A stretch of DNA of 18,980 bases from Phycisphaera mikurensis NBRC 102666 (GCA_945870475.1 CAMBSR010000016.1:1-18980), one strand, 5' to 3'; numbered from the stretch's first letter, positions 7,635 through 15,156 are shown. Program-made: numbers and translations. Notes: generated from the sequence alone by a model not told the origin.

Positions 7635-8581
7635 CAGCGGCTCTTGGCTGCGCGGACAGCCGCCCATGCGGCGAGCGCCACCCGGTGCCCGTGCACGTCA
7701 TGGACGCGGAGGATCGCCGCGCCGTTCGAGGCCGCCTCGAGCGCCGCCACGATCGATGCAGGATCGCGCCGCGCCGCGTCCGGCTCGCCAGCCACGGCAC
7801 CCAGGAAGCTCTTGCGACTGGCACCGACGAGGACCGGCACGCCGAGCGATGCGAACTCGCCGACCCGCACCAGGAGCTCCATGTTCTGCGCGACGTCCTT
7901 GCCGAACCCGAGCCCGGGATCGACGGCGATGCACTCGCGCGGCAGGCCCGCGCGCACCGCGGCATCGACGCGCGCACCCAGCCAGTCGCGCACATCGTGG
8001 ACCACGTCGCCGTAGCGGCGGCGCGGGTCAGCCTCGGTGCTGACGCGGTCCTCGCCCGGCGCGTGCAGGCGATGCATGAGCACCAGGGCTGCGCCGGCGC
8101 TGCATGCTGCCTCAATGATTGCCGGATCCTCGGTGGCAGCGCTCACGTCGTTGACCATGCACGCACCCGCGGCAAGTGCCGCCTGCGCCACGGCGGCACG
8201 CGTGGTGTCGATGGAGACGGGCGCGCGGCGCGCGAGCGCCTCCACCACCGGGCAGGTGCGCACGACCTGCTCCGCCACGTCCACGCGCTGCGCGCCCGGG
8301 CGCGTTGACTCGCCGCCGACGTCAACGATCGCCGCGCCGTCCGCGATGCAGCGCTCGCCGAAGGCGATGGCGGACGCGGCGTCGGCATGCAATCCGCCGT
8401 CGCTGAAGCTGTCGGGCGTGGCGTTGACGATGGCCATCAGGAGCGGCGCGGTGCCTGGGCCCCACGCAAACGAATGACCTCGCGCGCGGAGGATTCGCGG
8501 CAGCGACATCGCCGGCGATCCGGGCGCGGCTGAGGAACCAGCCACCGCCGAAGCTCCGGGCGTGACGCGTGGGTCGTTCAT
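7634..8581 (-). CDS. folP: Dihydropteroate synthase
   Basis: Joins 6-hydroxymethyl-7,8-dihydropterin pyrophosphate to p-aminobenzoate in folate synthesis; the sulfonamide target. The 315-residue TIM barrel shows every family signature: MAIVNATPDSFSDGG (49-63) with Asn53, DVGGESTRPGA (87-97), SIDTTR with Asp125, NDVS with Asn144, DPGLGFGKD (221-229), GASRKSFLG (253-261) with Lys257, and RVHD (292-295) with His294. A 25-residue N-terminal stretch rich in Ala, Ser and Pro precedes the domain. ATG 8581 overlaps the stop of the upstream gene as ATGA, which points to translational coupling and fixes the start, although the frame stays open up to 8824. Third gene of the peroxidase / unknown / folP unit. 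Very secure. Confidence 0.96.
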   Translation of the reverse strand: MNDPRVTPGASAVAGSSAAPGSPAMSLPRILRARGHSFAWGPGTAPLLMAIVNATPDSFSDGGLHADAASAIAFGERCIADGAAIVDVGGESTRPGAQRVDVAEQVVRTCPVVEALARRAPVSIDTTRAAVAQAALAAGACMVNDVSAATEDPAIIEAACSAGAALVLMHRLHAPGEDRVSTEADPRRRYGDVVHDVRDWLGARVDAAVRAGLPRECIAVDPGLGFGKDVAQNMELLVRVGEFASLGVPVLVGASRKSFLGAVAGEPDAARRDPASIVAALEAASNGAAILRVHDVHGHRVALAAWAAVRAAKSR

Positions 8582-10332
8582 TGCTTGGCGCGCGCCTTGG
8601 CTGCGTCGAAGGCAACGCCCAGCACGCCCGAAGGCAGCACCAGCGCGGACTCCCACGTGGCGTCCTTGGAGCGCACCGCAGCGGCCACGGGCTCGAGTCC
8701 CTCGGGAGCGGCGGGCACCATGTCGACGGAACCGCCCGGCAGCGACTCGGCGATCTGCCGCGCCGCACCCACGAGCTGACCGACGCCCACGAACACCACC
8801 ACGTCGGCATCCGGCACCAGCCATGGCGCCATGGCACGCACCATGGCGTTGCCGCCGAGCGTCTTCTTGGCCGTTCCGTTCGCGGCCGCGGTGGCGCGGT
8901 CGAGCACGTCGGTGCGCTGGCTGTAGGTCACCACCAACGCGCCGGGCACCTCACGAGCGAAGCCGTGCAGGCCGCGGCTGCTCACCACCAGCTGCTTGAG
9001 GAGTCGCTGCATGAAGTCACCGCCCGGGCCGGTGGGCACTTCCTTCACGGCGAACGCGGAGACGGTGCTGCCATCCTTGAGCGGACGCGCTTCCTCCCAC
9101 GAAGGTTCGCTGCGCAGGCCGTCCTTCTCGCCGGTCTGGCTCTCGATCCACGAACGCAGGCCGGCCTTCACGGCGGCCGGATCCGTGGTGACGATCACGA
9201 GCGATGCGTCGTTCAGGATGCCGCCCACCGCCAGGCCAAGCTTGCTCGGGTACGCCGCCACCTGCACCTGCTGCACCTTGTCCTGGACGCGGTCGAGCCA
9301 CTCGGGAAGCGGTATGCGCTCGCTGCCGGGAACGGTGGCGAGGAACTGCCGCAGGTGGCCAAGGCCACCCATCGCGGACAGGTCAAAGCCCGCCGCACCG
9401 TAGAAGGCCGCATCGGGCAGGCGCGAGAGCAGCGCGGTGAGGTCACGCGGCGCGGCGGCTGCGGGCGACATGGCCTTGGCCACATCGCCGTTCGGATCGA
9501 ACCGCGCGAAGGTGCGCACGCCGACGGCGAGGGCATCGAAATCGATCGCGACCAGCGCATCGTTCACCTGCTCGAGCACCTGCGCGCCGCGCTCGCGCGA
9601 CTTGCCGATCATCGCGAGGTCGGCAGCGACCGCGGCTTCCGGCGCATCGCCCTTGGGCAGCATGCGCGCGGTGGCGGCGTCGAGCGCCGCGGTCTCCCGC
9701 GCCAGCTTCGCCATGGAACGCATCACCGGTGCCGCGGCCCACGCGAAGCAGTCGGCAGTGCGGACGATCTCCATGCCGCGGCGACCCAGGCGGTCGGCGA
9801 GCACGGCGCCGAAGCCATCCTTCGGCTCCCACGCCTCGGTGATGCCCGGCATCGTGGCCGCCACCACGTACGTGGGGGTCTTGCGGACCCAGACATCGGC
9901 GCCGCCCTTGCGGGGACGCATGACGCCGGGGGCACCGCCGGGGACGGGTTCGAAGACGGCATCGACGAAGGCATCCGCGTCCGTCACCGGGCACGCCGTG
10001 ACCAACGCGAAGTCCGCGCCGCGAGCGACGCTCCACGCCGCCAGCGCACCGCGATCATCGAAGCCCGGGCCAATGCCTGCCTGCGCCTTCAGGAGATCGA
10101 TGGGGCGACCGCCGAGGGCGGCTTCCGCCTTCCCCATGCGGTCCATCGCCTGCTGCAGGTCATCGCTCGCCGACTTGGGATTGGCAACCACGATGGCCGA
10201 CGTGGCATCGGACGGGATCAGGCGGAGCGCATCCTCGAGCGACCCGGCAAGCGCGGGACATGCCTGCGCGAGCGCCAGGGCGAACGCAAGGGTGCTGGCG
10301 AATCGGCCCAGGGTCGTGGATGAACGTGGCAT
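8578..10332 (-). CDS. Exported protein of unknown function (DUF3352-like architecture)
   Basis: A 584-residue protein with a clear Sec signal peptide (residues 1-30, cleavage near PALAG). The mature start LEDALRLIPSDATSAIVVAN (32-51) resembles the opening of DUF3352-type proteins, large periplasmic or surface proteins without known activity. I recall this likeness and have not tested it. There is no lipobox, no C-terminal anchor and no catalytic motif I can name. Two halves seem to alternate beta-rich segments with helices. ATG 10332 was chosen because the signal peptide begins there; an in-frame start at 10356 would lie inside the preceding gene. A TATCCT hexamer ends 6 nt upstream, so it may have its own leaderless promoter although it starts 4 bp after the peroxidase stop. 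It is coupled to folP by an ATGA overlap, but no folate role is evident. Confidence 0.82.
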   Translation of the reverse strand: MPRSSTTLGRFASTLAFALALAQACPALAGSLEDALRLIPSDATSAIVVANPKSASDDLQQAMDRMGKAEAALGGRPIDLLKAQAGIGPGFDDRGALAAWSVARGADFALVTACPVTDADAFVDAVFEPVPGGAPGVMRPRKGGADVWVRKTPTYVVAATMPGITEAWEPKDGFGAVLADRLGRRGMEIVRTADCFAWAAAPVMRSMAKLARETAALDAATARMLPKGDAPEAAVAADLAMIGKSRERGAQVLEQVNDALVAIDFDALAVGVRTFARFDPNGDVAKAMSPAAAAPRDLTALLSRLPDAAFYGAAGFDLSAMGGLGHLRQFLATVPGSERIPLPEWLDRVQDKVQQVQVAAYPSKLGLAVGGILNDASLVIVTTDPAAVKAGLRSWIESQTGEKDGLRSEPSWEEARPLKDGSTVSAFAVKEVPTGPGGDFMQRLLKQLVVSSRGLHGFAREVPGALVVTYSQRTDVLDRATAAANGTAKKTLGGNAMVRAMAPWLVPDADVVVFVGVGQLVGAARQIAESLPGGSVDMVPAAPEGLEPVAAAVRSKDATWESALVLPSGVLGVAFDAAKARAKQ

Positions 10333-10336
10333 CCCG

Positions 10337-10927
10337 TCAGGATACGGGCTTGGCACCGAGCGCCTGCTCGATGGCCTTGCGCAGTTCGTCGCCGGTGGGA
10401 TTCACGCCCGAGCCGTAGAACGCGACGGGCTTGCCGTCGCGGCCCACGAGGTACTTGCCGAAGTTCCAGCTCGGGAGCTTGCCCGTGGCGGCGGAGAGGA
10501 AGGCGTAGATGTCGCTCTGTCCGGCGCCAGCCTTGGTCTGCACCTTGGTCATGAGCGGGAAGGTGACGCCGTAGTTCTTGGTGCAGAAGTCGCGGATCTC
10601 GGAAGACGAGCCGGGCTCCTGCCCGCCGAAGTCGTTGCACGGGAAGCCGATCACCACCAGGCCGCGGTCCTTGTATTCCTTCCAGGCCTTCTCCAGCTCG
10701 GAGTACTGCGGCGTGTAGCCGCACTTGCTGGCGACGTTCACCACCAGCACCACCTTGCCCTTGTAGGTCTGGAGATCGACCGCGGAGCCGTCGAGCGCGG
10801 TGGTCTTGAAGGTGAAGAGGGTCTTGTCCTTGGCCGCATCGGCGGGCGCGGGAACGGACTGGCCGGCGCCGAAGCCGGTGGCCATGGAGACGACGCCAAG
10901 GGCGGAGGCGATCAGTTGCTTGAGCAT
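10337..10927 (-). CDS. Exported glutathione peroxidase-family thiol peroxidase
   Basis: Reduces hydrogen peroxide and lipid peroxides through a cysteine active site. Of 196 residues, 1-24 look like a Sec signal peptide (MLKQLIASALGVVSMATGFG, then AGQS) and residues 36-190 form the thioredoxin-fold domain. Visible motifs are VNVASKCGYT (63-72) with peroxidatic Cys69, FPCNDFGGQEPG (95-106) with Gln103, and WNFGKYLV (154-161) with Trp154 and Asn155. Cys115 in DFCTKNYG stands where thioredoxin-dependent family members carry the resolving cysteine, so thioredoxin rather than glutathione is the likelier reductant. ATG 10927 has AAGGAAG eight nt upstream. The frame stays open to 11350 but the extra part has no family likeness. 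First gene of the unit leading to folP and divergent from the ECF sigma gene. Family secure, export likely. Confidence 0.92.
   Translation of the reverse strand: MLKQLIASALGVVSMATGFGAGQSVPAPADAAKDKTLFTFKTTALDGSAVDLQTYKGKVVLVVNVASKCGYTPQYSELEKAWKEYKDRGLVVIGFPCNDFGGQEPGSSSEIRDFCTKNYGVTFPLMTKVQTKAGAGQSDIYAFLSAATGKLPSWNFGKYLVGRDGKPVAFYGSGVNPTGDELRKAIEQALGAKPVS
10339..10344 (-). promoter_or_regulatory. Putative -10 element for the DUF3352-like gene
   Basis: On the minus strand TATCCT ends 6 nt before the ATG at 10332. It overlaps the first base of the peroxidase stop codon (10337-10339). It would give an internal leaderless start in the operon. No -35 is evident. Confidence 0.4.
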
Positions 10928-11012
10928 CGGGCGGGCTTCCTTACGGAGTGCGGAAATCAAGATTGAACCGGAACCGGCGCGGCTTCGCATCGGGAAGGGT
11001 GCTGGATTCGCA

Positions 11013-11049
11013 GCGGCCTCAAGTTCCGACCCCACAAGGGGTAGGCCGC
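11013..11049. repeat. Nested inverted repeats in the divergent peroxidase / ECF gap
   Basis: GCGGCCT (11013-11019) pairs with AGGCCGC (11043-11049). Inside, CCCC and GGGG pair around ACAA (11030-11041). The arms could form a branched hairpin in RNA of either strand. Its role is unknown. Confidence 0.4.
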
Positions 11050-11090
11050 AAATTACCAGTTGTTCGATGGCGAACAAATGCGTAAATTGC
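11048..11090. promoter_or_regulatory. AT-rich interrupted palindrome, probable operator and promoter of the ECF sigma gene
   Basis: TTGTTCG (11060-11066), ATGG, CGAACAA (11071-11077) is a perfect 7-bp inverted repeat. It is flanked by outer arms GCAAATTAC (11048-11056) and GTAAATTGC (11082-11090), complementary at 8 of 9 positions and centred within half a base of the inner repeat. TTGTTC (11060-11065) and TAAATT (11083-11088) are 17 bp apart and could be -35 and -10 for the sigma gene, so a protein on the inner repeat would block it. The half-sites look like GTTC/GAAC LexA-type boxes, but with a 6-bp gap. Confidence 0.5.
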
Positions 11091-11145
11091 CTTGGGAATT
11101 CGTGAGGGGATTCCGCTCCGCCTACGCGCTGAATTCCGGGGGACG

Positions 11146-11769
11146 ATGCACCAGCATCGCCTCCACCCCATGCAAGACCAGCAGCAAAAGCCCGATGACG
11201 CGCCCTCCGCGGCGGAGAGCGCCCCGCCGTCGGGCCGCGATCACGTTGCCGGGCTGGTGGCCGAGCATTACGGCGCCCTGCGCGCGCTGGCCGAGCGGCA
11301 GCTGGCGGCGGACCGCGCCCGAACCGGGTTCGCGACGCTGAGCCCGACATCGCTCCTGGGCGAGACGTTCACGCGGCTCCTGCGCCAGGAAACCAAGATC
11401 GCCAGCGAGAGCCATCTCAGCGCCATCGCCACCATGCTCTTCATGCGCGTGCTGGCCGACCGCCGGCGCAAGCGCCTGGCGCTGAAGCGCGGCGGCCGGA
11501 ACAGTGCGCTTCCGACGGATGGGCTCGACAAGGAATCCGACCGCCGATCTCCGGAGGAAGACGCCATCCTCGCCGCGGACGTGGACTTCCTGCATGAGAA
11601 GCTCGCGGAGCTGGCCGAGCGCGAGCCGCGCCGCGCGGAGGCGATCTCGCTGCACACGATCGGCGGCATGACGGTGCCGATGGTGGCCGAGCTGCTCGGC
11701 GTCTCGGTGGCCACGGTGGAGCGCGACCTGGCGCTGGCGCGCGCATGGCTGGCATCGCAGATGAAGTGA
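11146..11769 (+). CDS. ECF-type RNA polymerase sigma factor (planctomycete family)
   Basis: Directs RNA polymerase to specific promoters. The 207-residue protein fits the ECF-like family expanded in planctomycetes (Sigma70_ECF, TIGR02999-type, by recall). After a polar N-terminal tail (1-30) come region 2 (about 33-115), including the helix pair LVAEHYGALRALAE, the phrase LSPTSLLGETFTRLLRQ (65-81) and the basic stretch RVLADRRRKRLALKRGG (101-117). Region 4 (about 146-205) has the helix-turn-helix TVPMVAELLGVSVATVERDLALARAW. The start is uncertain: ATG 11146 has GGGGGA closely upstream, while ATG 11170 (199 aa) and upstream TTG 11092 are alternatives. No anti-sigma factor is adjacent. Such factors often pair with Ser/Thr kinases like the one at 2405-4996, which is inference here. 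The reverse end meets a tandem-repeat array. Confidence 0.88.
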   Translation: MHQHRLHPMQDQQQKPDDAPSAAESAPPSGRDHVAGLVAEHYGALRALAERQLAADRARTGFATLSPTSLLGETFTRLLRQETKIASESHLSAIATMLFMRVLADRRRKRLALKRGGRNSALPTDGLDKESDRRSPEEDAILAADVDFLHEKLAELAEREPRRAEAISLHTIGGMTVPMVAELLGVSVATVERDLALARAWLASQMK

Positions 11770-11776
11770 ATGGGCA

Positions 11777-11871
11777 GATGAAGCGAGCCGTCAGCGATGG
11801 AGCGAGCCGTCAGCGATGAAGCGAGCCGTCAGCGATGAAGCGAGCCGTCAGCGATGAAGCGAGCCGTCAGC
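11777..11871. repeat. Five tandem copies of a 19-bp unit
   Basis: The unit GATGAAGCGAGCCGTCAGC occurs head to tail at 11777, 11796, 11815, 11834 and 11853. Only copy 2 differs, A to G at its fifth base. The array fills the gap between the convergent ECF and GAF genes, and its last copy contains the GAF stop codon (11867-11869). GCAGATGAAG also occurs at the ECF gene's end (11757-11766) and again at 11774-11783, so the array may have grown from that end. The unit is not a multiple of three. Confidence 0.95.
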
Positions 11872-12337
11872 GCGCGCGAAACCGCGCCAGCGATGCCGCG
11901 CATGCCATCAGCGCCGCGGTCTCTGCATCGGTGAAGGTGCGCTCGCCGCGGTTGGCGATGCCGAGCGTGCCCACCATGGCGCTGCCTTCGCGCACCGGCA
12001 CCACGATCGAGCCGGCGAGGCCCGTGCTGCGCGCCGCGGGCTGCACCACGCCCGAGTTGTCGCGGTTGAGGTTGCACCAGGTGACGGGCTCGTTGAGTTC
12101 GGCGCAGACGCCGGCCATGCCCTTGCCCACCGGAATGACGCGCACCTGCGCGAGGACGGGCGGCGGGAGTTCGCCGTGCAGCGCGGCCATGTGGAGCTGA
12201 CCGTCGGATCCCATGAAGTGGAGCGTGCCGGTGTCCGCCGCGAAGGCGCGCACCACGGCATCGATCGCCGATTGCGCGGTGCTGGCCGCGGAGACCTCGT
12301 GCGGGACGCCGCCGTTGCTGTCTGCTTCGCCGCTCAT
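11867..12337 (-). CDS. GAF-domain protein
   Basis: A 156-residue protein that is essentially one GAF domain (about residues 18-150), a small-molecule or redox sensing fold. The recognisable part is KGMAGVCAELNEPVTWCNL (72-90), then SIVVPV (110-115) and GTLGIANRGERTFTDAE (123-139). Cysteines 78, 88 and 146 are present, but I cannot say that they sense anything. There is no kinase, cyclase or DNA-binding domain, so any output must act through a partner. ATG 12337 overlaps the aroC stop as ATGA, so it is probably translated with chorismate synthase. Its stop lies in the last unit of the 19-bp repeat array. Family reasonably secure, ligand unknown. Confidence 0.85.
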   Translation of the reverse strand: MSGEADSNGGVPHEVSAASTAQSAIDAVVRAFAADTGTLHFMGSDGQLHMAALHGELPPPVLAQVRVIPVGKGMAGVCAELNEPVTWCNLNRDNSGVVQPAARSTGLAGSIVVPVREGSAMVGTLGIANRGERTFTDAETAALMACAASLARFRAR

Positions 12338-13500
12338 GCGCCGTGCATCCCGCGCGCCATGCGCATGGTGGCGTCGAAGTGCGCGCGGACCTCGCCCATG
12401 GAATCGCCGCCGAACTTCTCGAGGAAGGCGCGGGCCACCTCGAAGGCGACGACGTTCTCCATGACCACGCTCGCCGCGGCCACGGCGCTGACGTCGCTGC
12501 GCTCGTACTGGCTCTGCACCGCCTCGTGCGTGGAAAGGTCGACGCTCGGCATGCCGCGCAGCAGCGTCGAGATGGGCTTCATGGTGCCGCGCACCACGAT
12601 GGGCATGCCGTTGGTCATGCCGCCCTCGAGCCCGCCGGCGTTGTTGGTGGGGCGCACGAAGCCGAGGTGGCTCTCCGAGGCGCGCGCGGCGTCGTATTCG
12701 ATGGGGTCGTGCACCTGGCTGCCGAAGTGCCATGCGCAGTCGGCACCCATGCCGAGCTCCACGGCCTTGAAAGCCTGGATGCCCATCACCGCGGCCGCGA
12801 TGCGCGAATCGAGGCGATCCTGCCACTGGACGCAGGTGCCGAGCCCGGGCGGCACGCCCAGGATGTGCGCCTCCACGCGGCCGCCGACCGTGTCCTTCTC
12901 GACCTTCGCGCGGTGGATGTGATCGACGATCCGCGCCGAGGTCTCGGCGTCCGGGCAGTACACCTCGCTGGCATCGCGCGCGGCGCGCAGCTCCGGCAGC
13001 GTGGCGGCGCTCACCTCGGGATCGCAGGTGGCGTCGATGGCGCCGCTCACGAATCCGAACACCTCGATGCCGAACTCGCGGAGGAAGACGCGCGCGAGCG
13101 CACCGGCGGCAACGCGTGCGGCCGTCTCGCGTGCGCTCGCGCGCTCGAGCGTTCCGCGGCAATCGGTGGTGAGCCACTTGATGCTGCCGGCGAGGTCGGC
13201 GTGCCCGGGGCGCGGGCGCGTGACGGGCGGCGTCTTGGCGGCGTCGTCGAGTCGGTTGTCCTTGTTGGGCACCTCGAGCGCCACCGGCGAGCCGAGCGTG
13301 ATGCCGGCGCGCACACCGGTGAGGACACGGACCACGTCGGTCTCGATCCGCTGGCGGCCACCGCGGCCGTAGCCGCCCTGCCGGCGCGCGAGTTCCGCGT
13401 CGATGAAGGCGGTATCGACCGCGAGCCCCGAGGGAAGCCCTTCCACCAGCGCCAGGAGCGTGGGGCCATGGGATTCGCCTGCGGTTCGGTAGCTCAGCAT
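12334..13500 (-). CDS. aroC: Chorismate synthase
   Basis: Converts 5-enolpyruvylshikimate 3-phosphate to chorismate with reduced FMN, the last common step to aromatic amino acids, folate and quinones. In 388 residues: GESHGPTL (8-15) with His11, RPGHAD (97-102) with the second catalytic His100, ERASARETAARVAAGA (119-134), GGRVEAHILGVPPGLG (206-221), NNAGGLEGG (286-294) and ERSDVSAV (333-340). Length fits the bacterial enzymes without the FMN-reductase domain. ATG 13500 matches the family start (MLSYRTAGESHG); a GTG at 13518 would add 6 residues. TATCCT ends 7 nt before this ATG, and there is no Shine-Dalgarno. It lies 30 bp after aroDE and overlaps the GAF gene by 4 bp. Very secure. Confidence 0.97.
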   Translation of the reverse strand: MLSYRTAGESHGPTLLALVEGLPSGLAVDTAFIDAELARRQGGYGRGGRQRIETDVVRVLTGVRAGITLGSPVALEVPNKDNRLDDAAKTPPVTRPRPGHADLAGSIKWLTTDCRGTLERASARETAARVAAGALARVFLREFGIEVFGFVSGAIDATCDPEVSAATLPELRAARDASEVYCPDAETSARIVDHIHRAKVEKDTVGGRVEAHILGVPPGLGTCVQWQDRLDSRIAAAVMGIQAFKAVELGMGADCAWHFGSQVHDPIEYDAARASESHLGFVRPTNNAGGLEGGMTNGMPIVVRGTMKPISTLLRGMPSVDLSTHEAVQSQYERSDVSAVAAASVVMENVVAFEVARAFLEKFGGDSMGEVRAHFDATMRMARGMHGA

Positions 13501-13507
13501 GGAGCGG

Positions 13508-13513
13508 AGGATA
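13508..13513 (-). promoter_or_regulatory. Putative -10 element for aroC
   Basis: On the minus strand TATCCT ends 7 nt before the aroC ATG, within the 30-bp gap after aroDE. It could give aroC its own leaderless transcript inside the operon. Confidence 0.4.
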
Positions 13514-13530
13514 GCCACGACGGACGCGGC

Positions 13531-15156
13531 TCAGTCCGTGTTCCACAGCGCGTACTGCCGCTCGGCCTGCTTCATGAACATCGCCCAGCCGTCCACCGTG
13601 CGTGCGCCGCGCGAGCGGGCCTCGCGGATGAGCGGTGTCTCGCGCGGTGCGTAGACGGTGTCCATCACGGTGACGGTGTCGTCGAGCACCACGTCGTCGG
13701 GAAGCGGGCTGCCGTCGGGCTCCGGCCCGCCGGCCATGCCCACCGGCGTGCAGTTGACGAACGCGTGGAAGCAGCCGCAGCCGAGTTCGCTGCTGCGACC
13801 GGCGACGATGCGGCCTTCGAGCGCGCCGCAGCCGGTGGCGGAGCCGGATGTTCCCTGCGTGAGTTCCGCGCACATGCGCTGCGCGCGGTCGTGGTTGCGG
13901 TTGAAGACCACGACGCGCGCGCCTTCGTCGGCAAGGCCCGCGGCCACGGCGCGTGCCACGCCACCGGCCCCGAGGACGGCGATGCGCTTCTCGCGGAGCG
14001 CGGAGCGTTCGATGCCCATCCCATCGCAGAGCGCGTCCACCGCGGCGGATGCGTCGGTGTTGGTGCAGCGCAGCGCGCCGCCTGGCTCCACCAGCAGCGT
14101 GTTCGCGGCGCCGATCCGCGCGGCGAGCGCGTCGACCAGCCCGCCCTGCTCGCGCACGAAGCGCACCAGGTTCTCCTTGTGCGGGAGCGTGACGCTGGCG
14201 CCGCGGAAGTCGAGCGGCGCGAATGCCAGCAGTTCCGCCACCGTGGCCTTGAAGTGCTCGTACTCGGGCGGCACCGGGATGGGCACGTAGACGGCGTCGC
14301 GGCCGTCGCGGCGGAACCACTCGTTGTGCACCTGCGGGCTGCGCGAGTGGCCCACCGGCCAGCCGATCACGCCGAAGACGCGCGTGGCCGGGCCGATGCG
14401 GCGGAAGCCGTAGAGATCGACCATCTCCTGCACGGAGACCTGGCCCGGCGCGGTGCCGGCGGCGTTGGCGGCGGCGCGGTGCGCGTCGGAATCGTTGCCT
14501 GCGTGCGCGAAGGTGAGGAACGCGCCGAACTTGGGCGCAAGCACGCGGCTCATCAGGCCGGCCTCGCCCATGCAGAGCGCGATGGCGGGCTTGGTGCGCG
14601 TGCGCAGCAGCTCGAACGCCTCGACGTTGTCGCGCACGCTGCGCGCGCGCCACGCCACCTTGGCCACGGCGCAGGCGTCGCTCTCGGCCATGGCGGCCCA
14701 CTGGCGCAGGAGCGCCGGCGGCCGGCCCTCGAAGTCATGCGCGCTCAGGATGAGCCGCGTGCCAACGGTGCGCACCTGGCCCGGGTGCGCCACGCACAGT
14801 TCCAGCTTCTGCCGCAGGTTCGCGCTGCGCTGCATGTCGGCAAGCTCGAAATCCACGTAGGTGGGCGCAGGCTCGCCGTCAGCGGTGCAGAGCGCCTCCA
14901 GGAAGCTGAGGCGGTCGGCGTCGTTGCCGCGCCACTCGCCGCCCTCGCGCGCGCCGCGCACCGTCACGATGCACGGCACCGGTGAGCCGTGCACCAGGCG
15001 CCGCGCGTGGCGCAGCGCATCCTCGCACTCGGCGAGCGCGTCGATCCGCCACTCCACCATGTCGGCGCCGTGCTCCACTGCGCGCACCGCATCGGCGAGC
15101 GCGCGATCGACCTCGTCGGGGGCTTCCACCGCGATGGACACGCAAAGATGGGTCAC
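13531..15156 (-). CDS. aroDE: Bifunctional 3-dehydroquinate dehydratase (type I) / shikimate dehydrogenase
   Basis: A 541-residue fusion catalysing two consecutive shikimate-pathway steps, 3-dehydroquinate to 3-dehydroshikimate to shikimate. The AroD half (1-245) has EWR (35-37), His140 in SAHDFEG, the Schiff-base Lys166 in AKVAWR and Arg204 in GLMSRVL. The AroE half (258-541) has GVIGWPVGHSRSP (262-274), Lys327 in VTLPHKEN, Asn352 in AANT, Asp368 in NTDA, the NADP loop GAGGVA (396-401), NR (419-420) as expected for NADPH, NCTPVGM (468-474) and Gln530 in FMKQAE. Both active sites are complete. The same fusion order is known from plants, chlamydiae and some planctomycetes. GTG 15156 is used because the nearest upstream ATG (15164) hits a stop after three codons. 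TACCAT ends 6 nt upstream. First gene of the aroDE-aroC-GAF unit. Confidence 0.96.
   Translation of the reverse strand: MTHLCVSIAVEAPDEVDRALADAVRAVEHGADMVEWRIDALAECEDALRHARRLVHGSPVPCIVTVRGAREGGEWRGNDADRLSFLEALCTADGEPAPTYVDFELADMQRSANLRQKLELCVAHPGQVRTVGTRLILSAHDFEGRPPALLRQWAAMAESDACAVAKVAWRARSVRDNVEAFELLRTRTKPAIALCMGEAGLMSRVLAPKFGAFLTFAHAGNDSDAHRAAANAAGTAPGQVSVQEMVDLYGFRRIGPATRVFGVIGWPVGHSRSPQVHNEWFRRDGRDAVYVPIPVPPEYEHFKATVAELLAFAPLDFRGASVTLPHKENLVRFVREQGGLVDALAARIGAANTLLVEPGGALRCTNTDASAAVDALCDGMGIERSALREKRIAVLGAGGVARAVAAGLADEGARVVVFNRNHDRAQRMCAELTQGTSGSATGCGALEGRIVAGRSSELGCGCFHAFVNCTPVGMAGGPEPDGSPLPDDVVLDDTVTVMDTVYAPRETPLIREARSRGARTVDGWAMFMKQAERQYALWNTD

Noticed and set aside
8582..8824. Longer folP start
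   Set aside because: The upstream extension is Arg/Gly-rich and overlaps the exported protein gene. The ATGA overlap at 8578-8581 gives a natural start.
8569..10323. A 584-codon plus-strand frame
   Set aside because: Exact mirror of the exported unknown protein. The minus-strand reading has a signal peptide and ATGA coupling to folP, while this one has neither.
11777..11871. Tandem 19-bp repeats as a CRISPR array
   Set aside because: Units abut without spacers, are shorter than CRISPR repeats, and no cas gene is present.
11867..14701. A 944-codon minus-strand frame ending in the GAF gene
   Set aside because: It crosses aroC and aroDE in a wrong frame. Both enzymes are complete with all active-site residues, so only the GAF portion from 12337 is coding.
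12343..14985. An 880-codon plus-strand frame
   Set aside because: Antisense to aroC and aroDE, with low-complexity Ala/His/Arg/Gly content and no domain.
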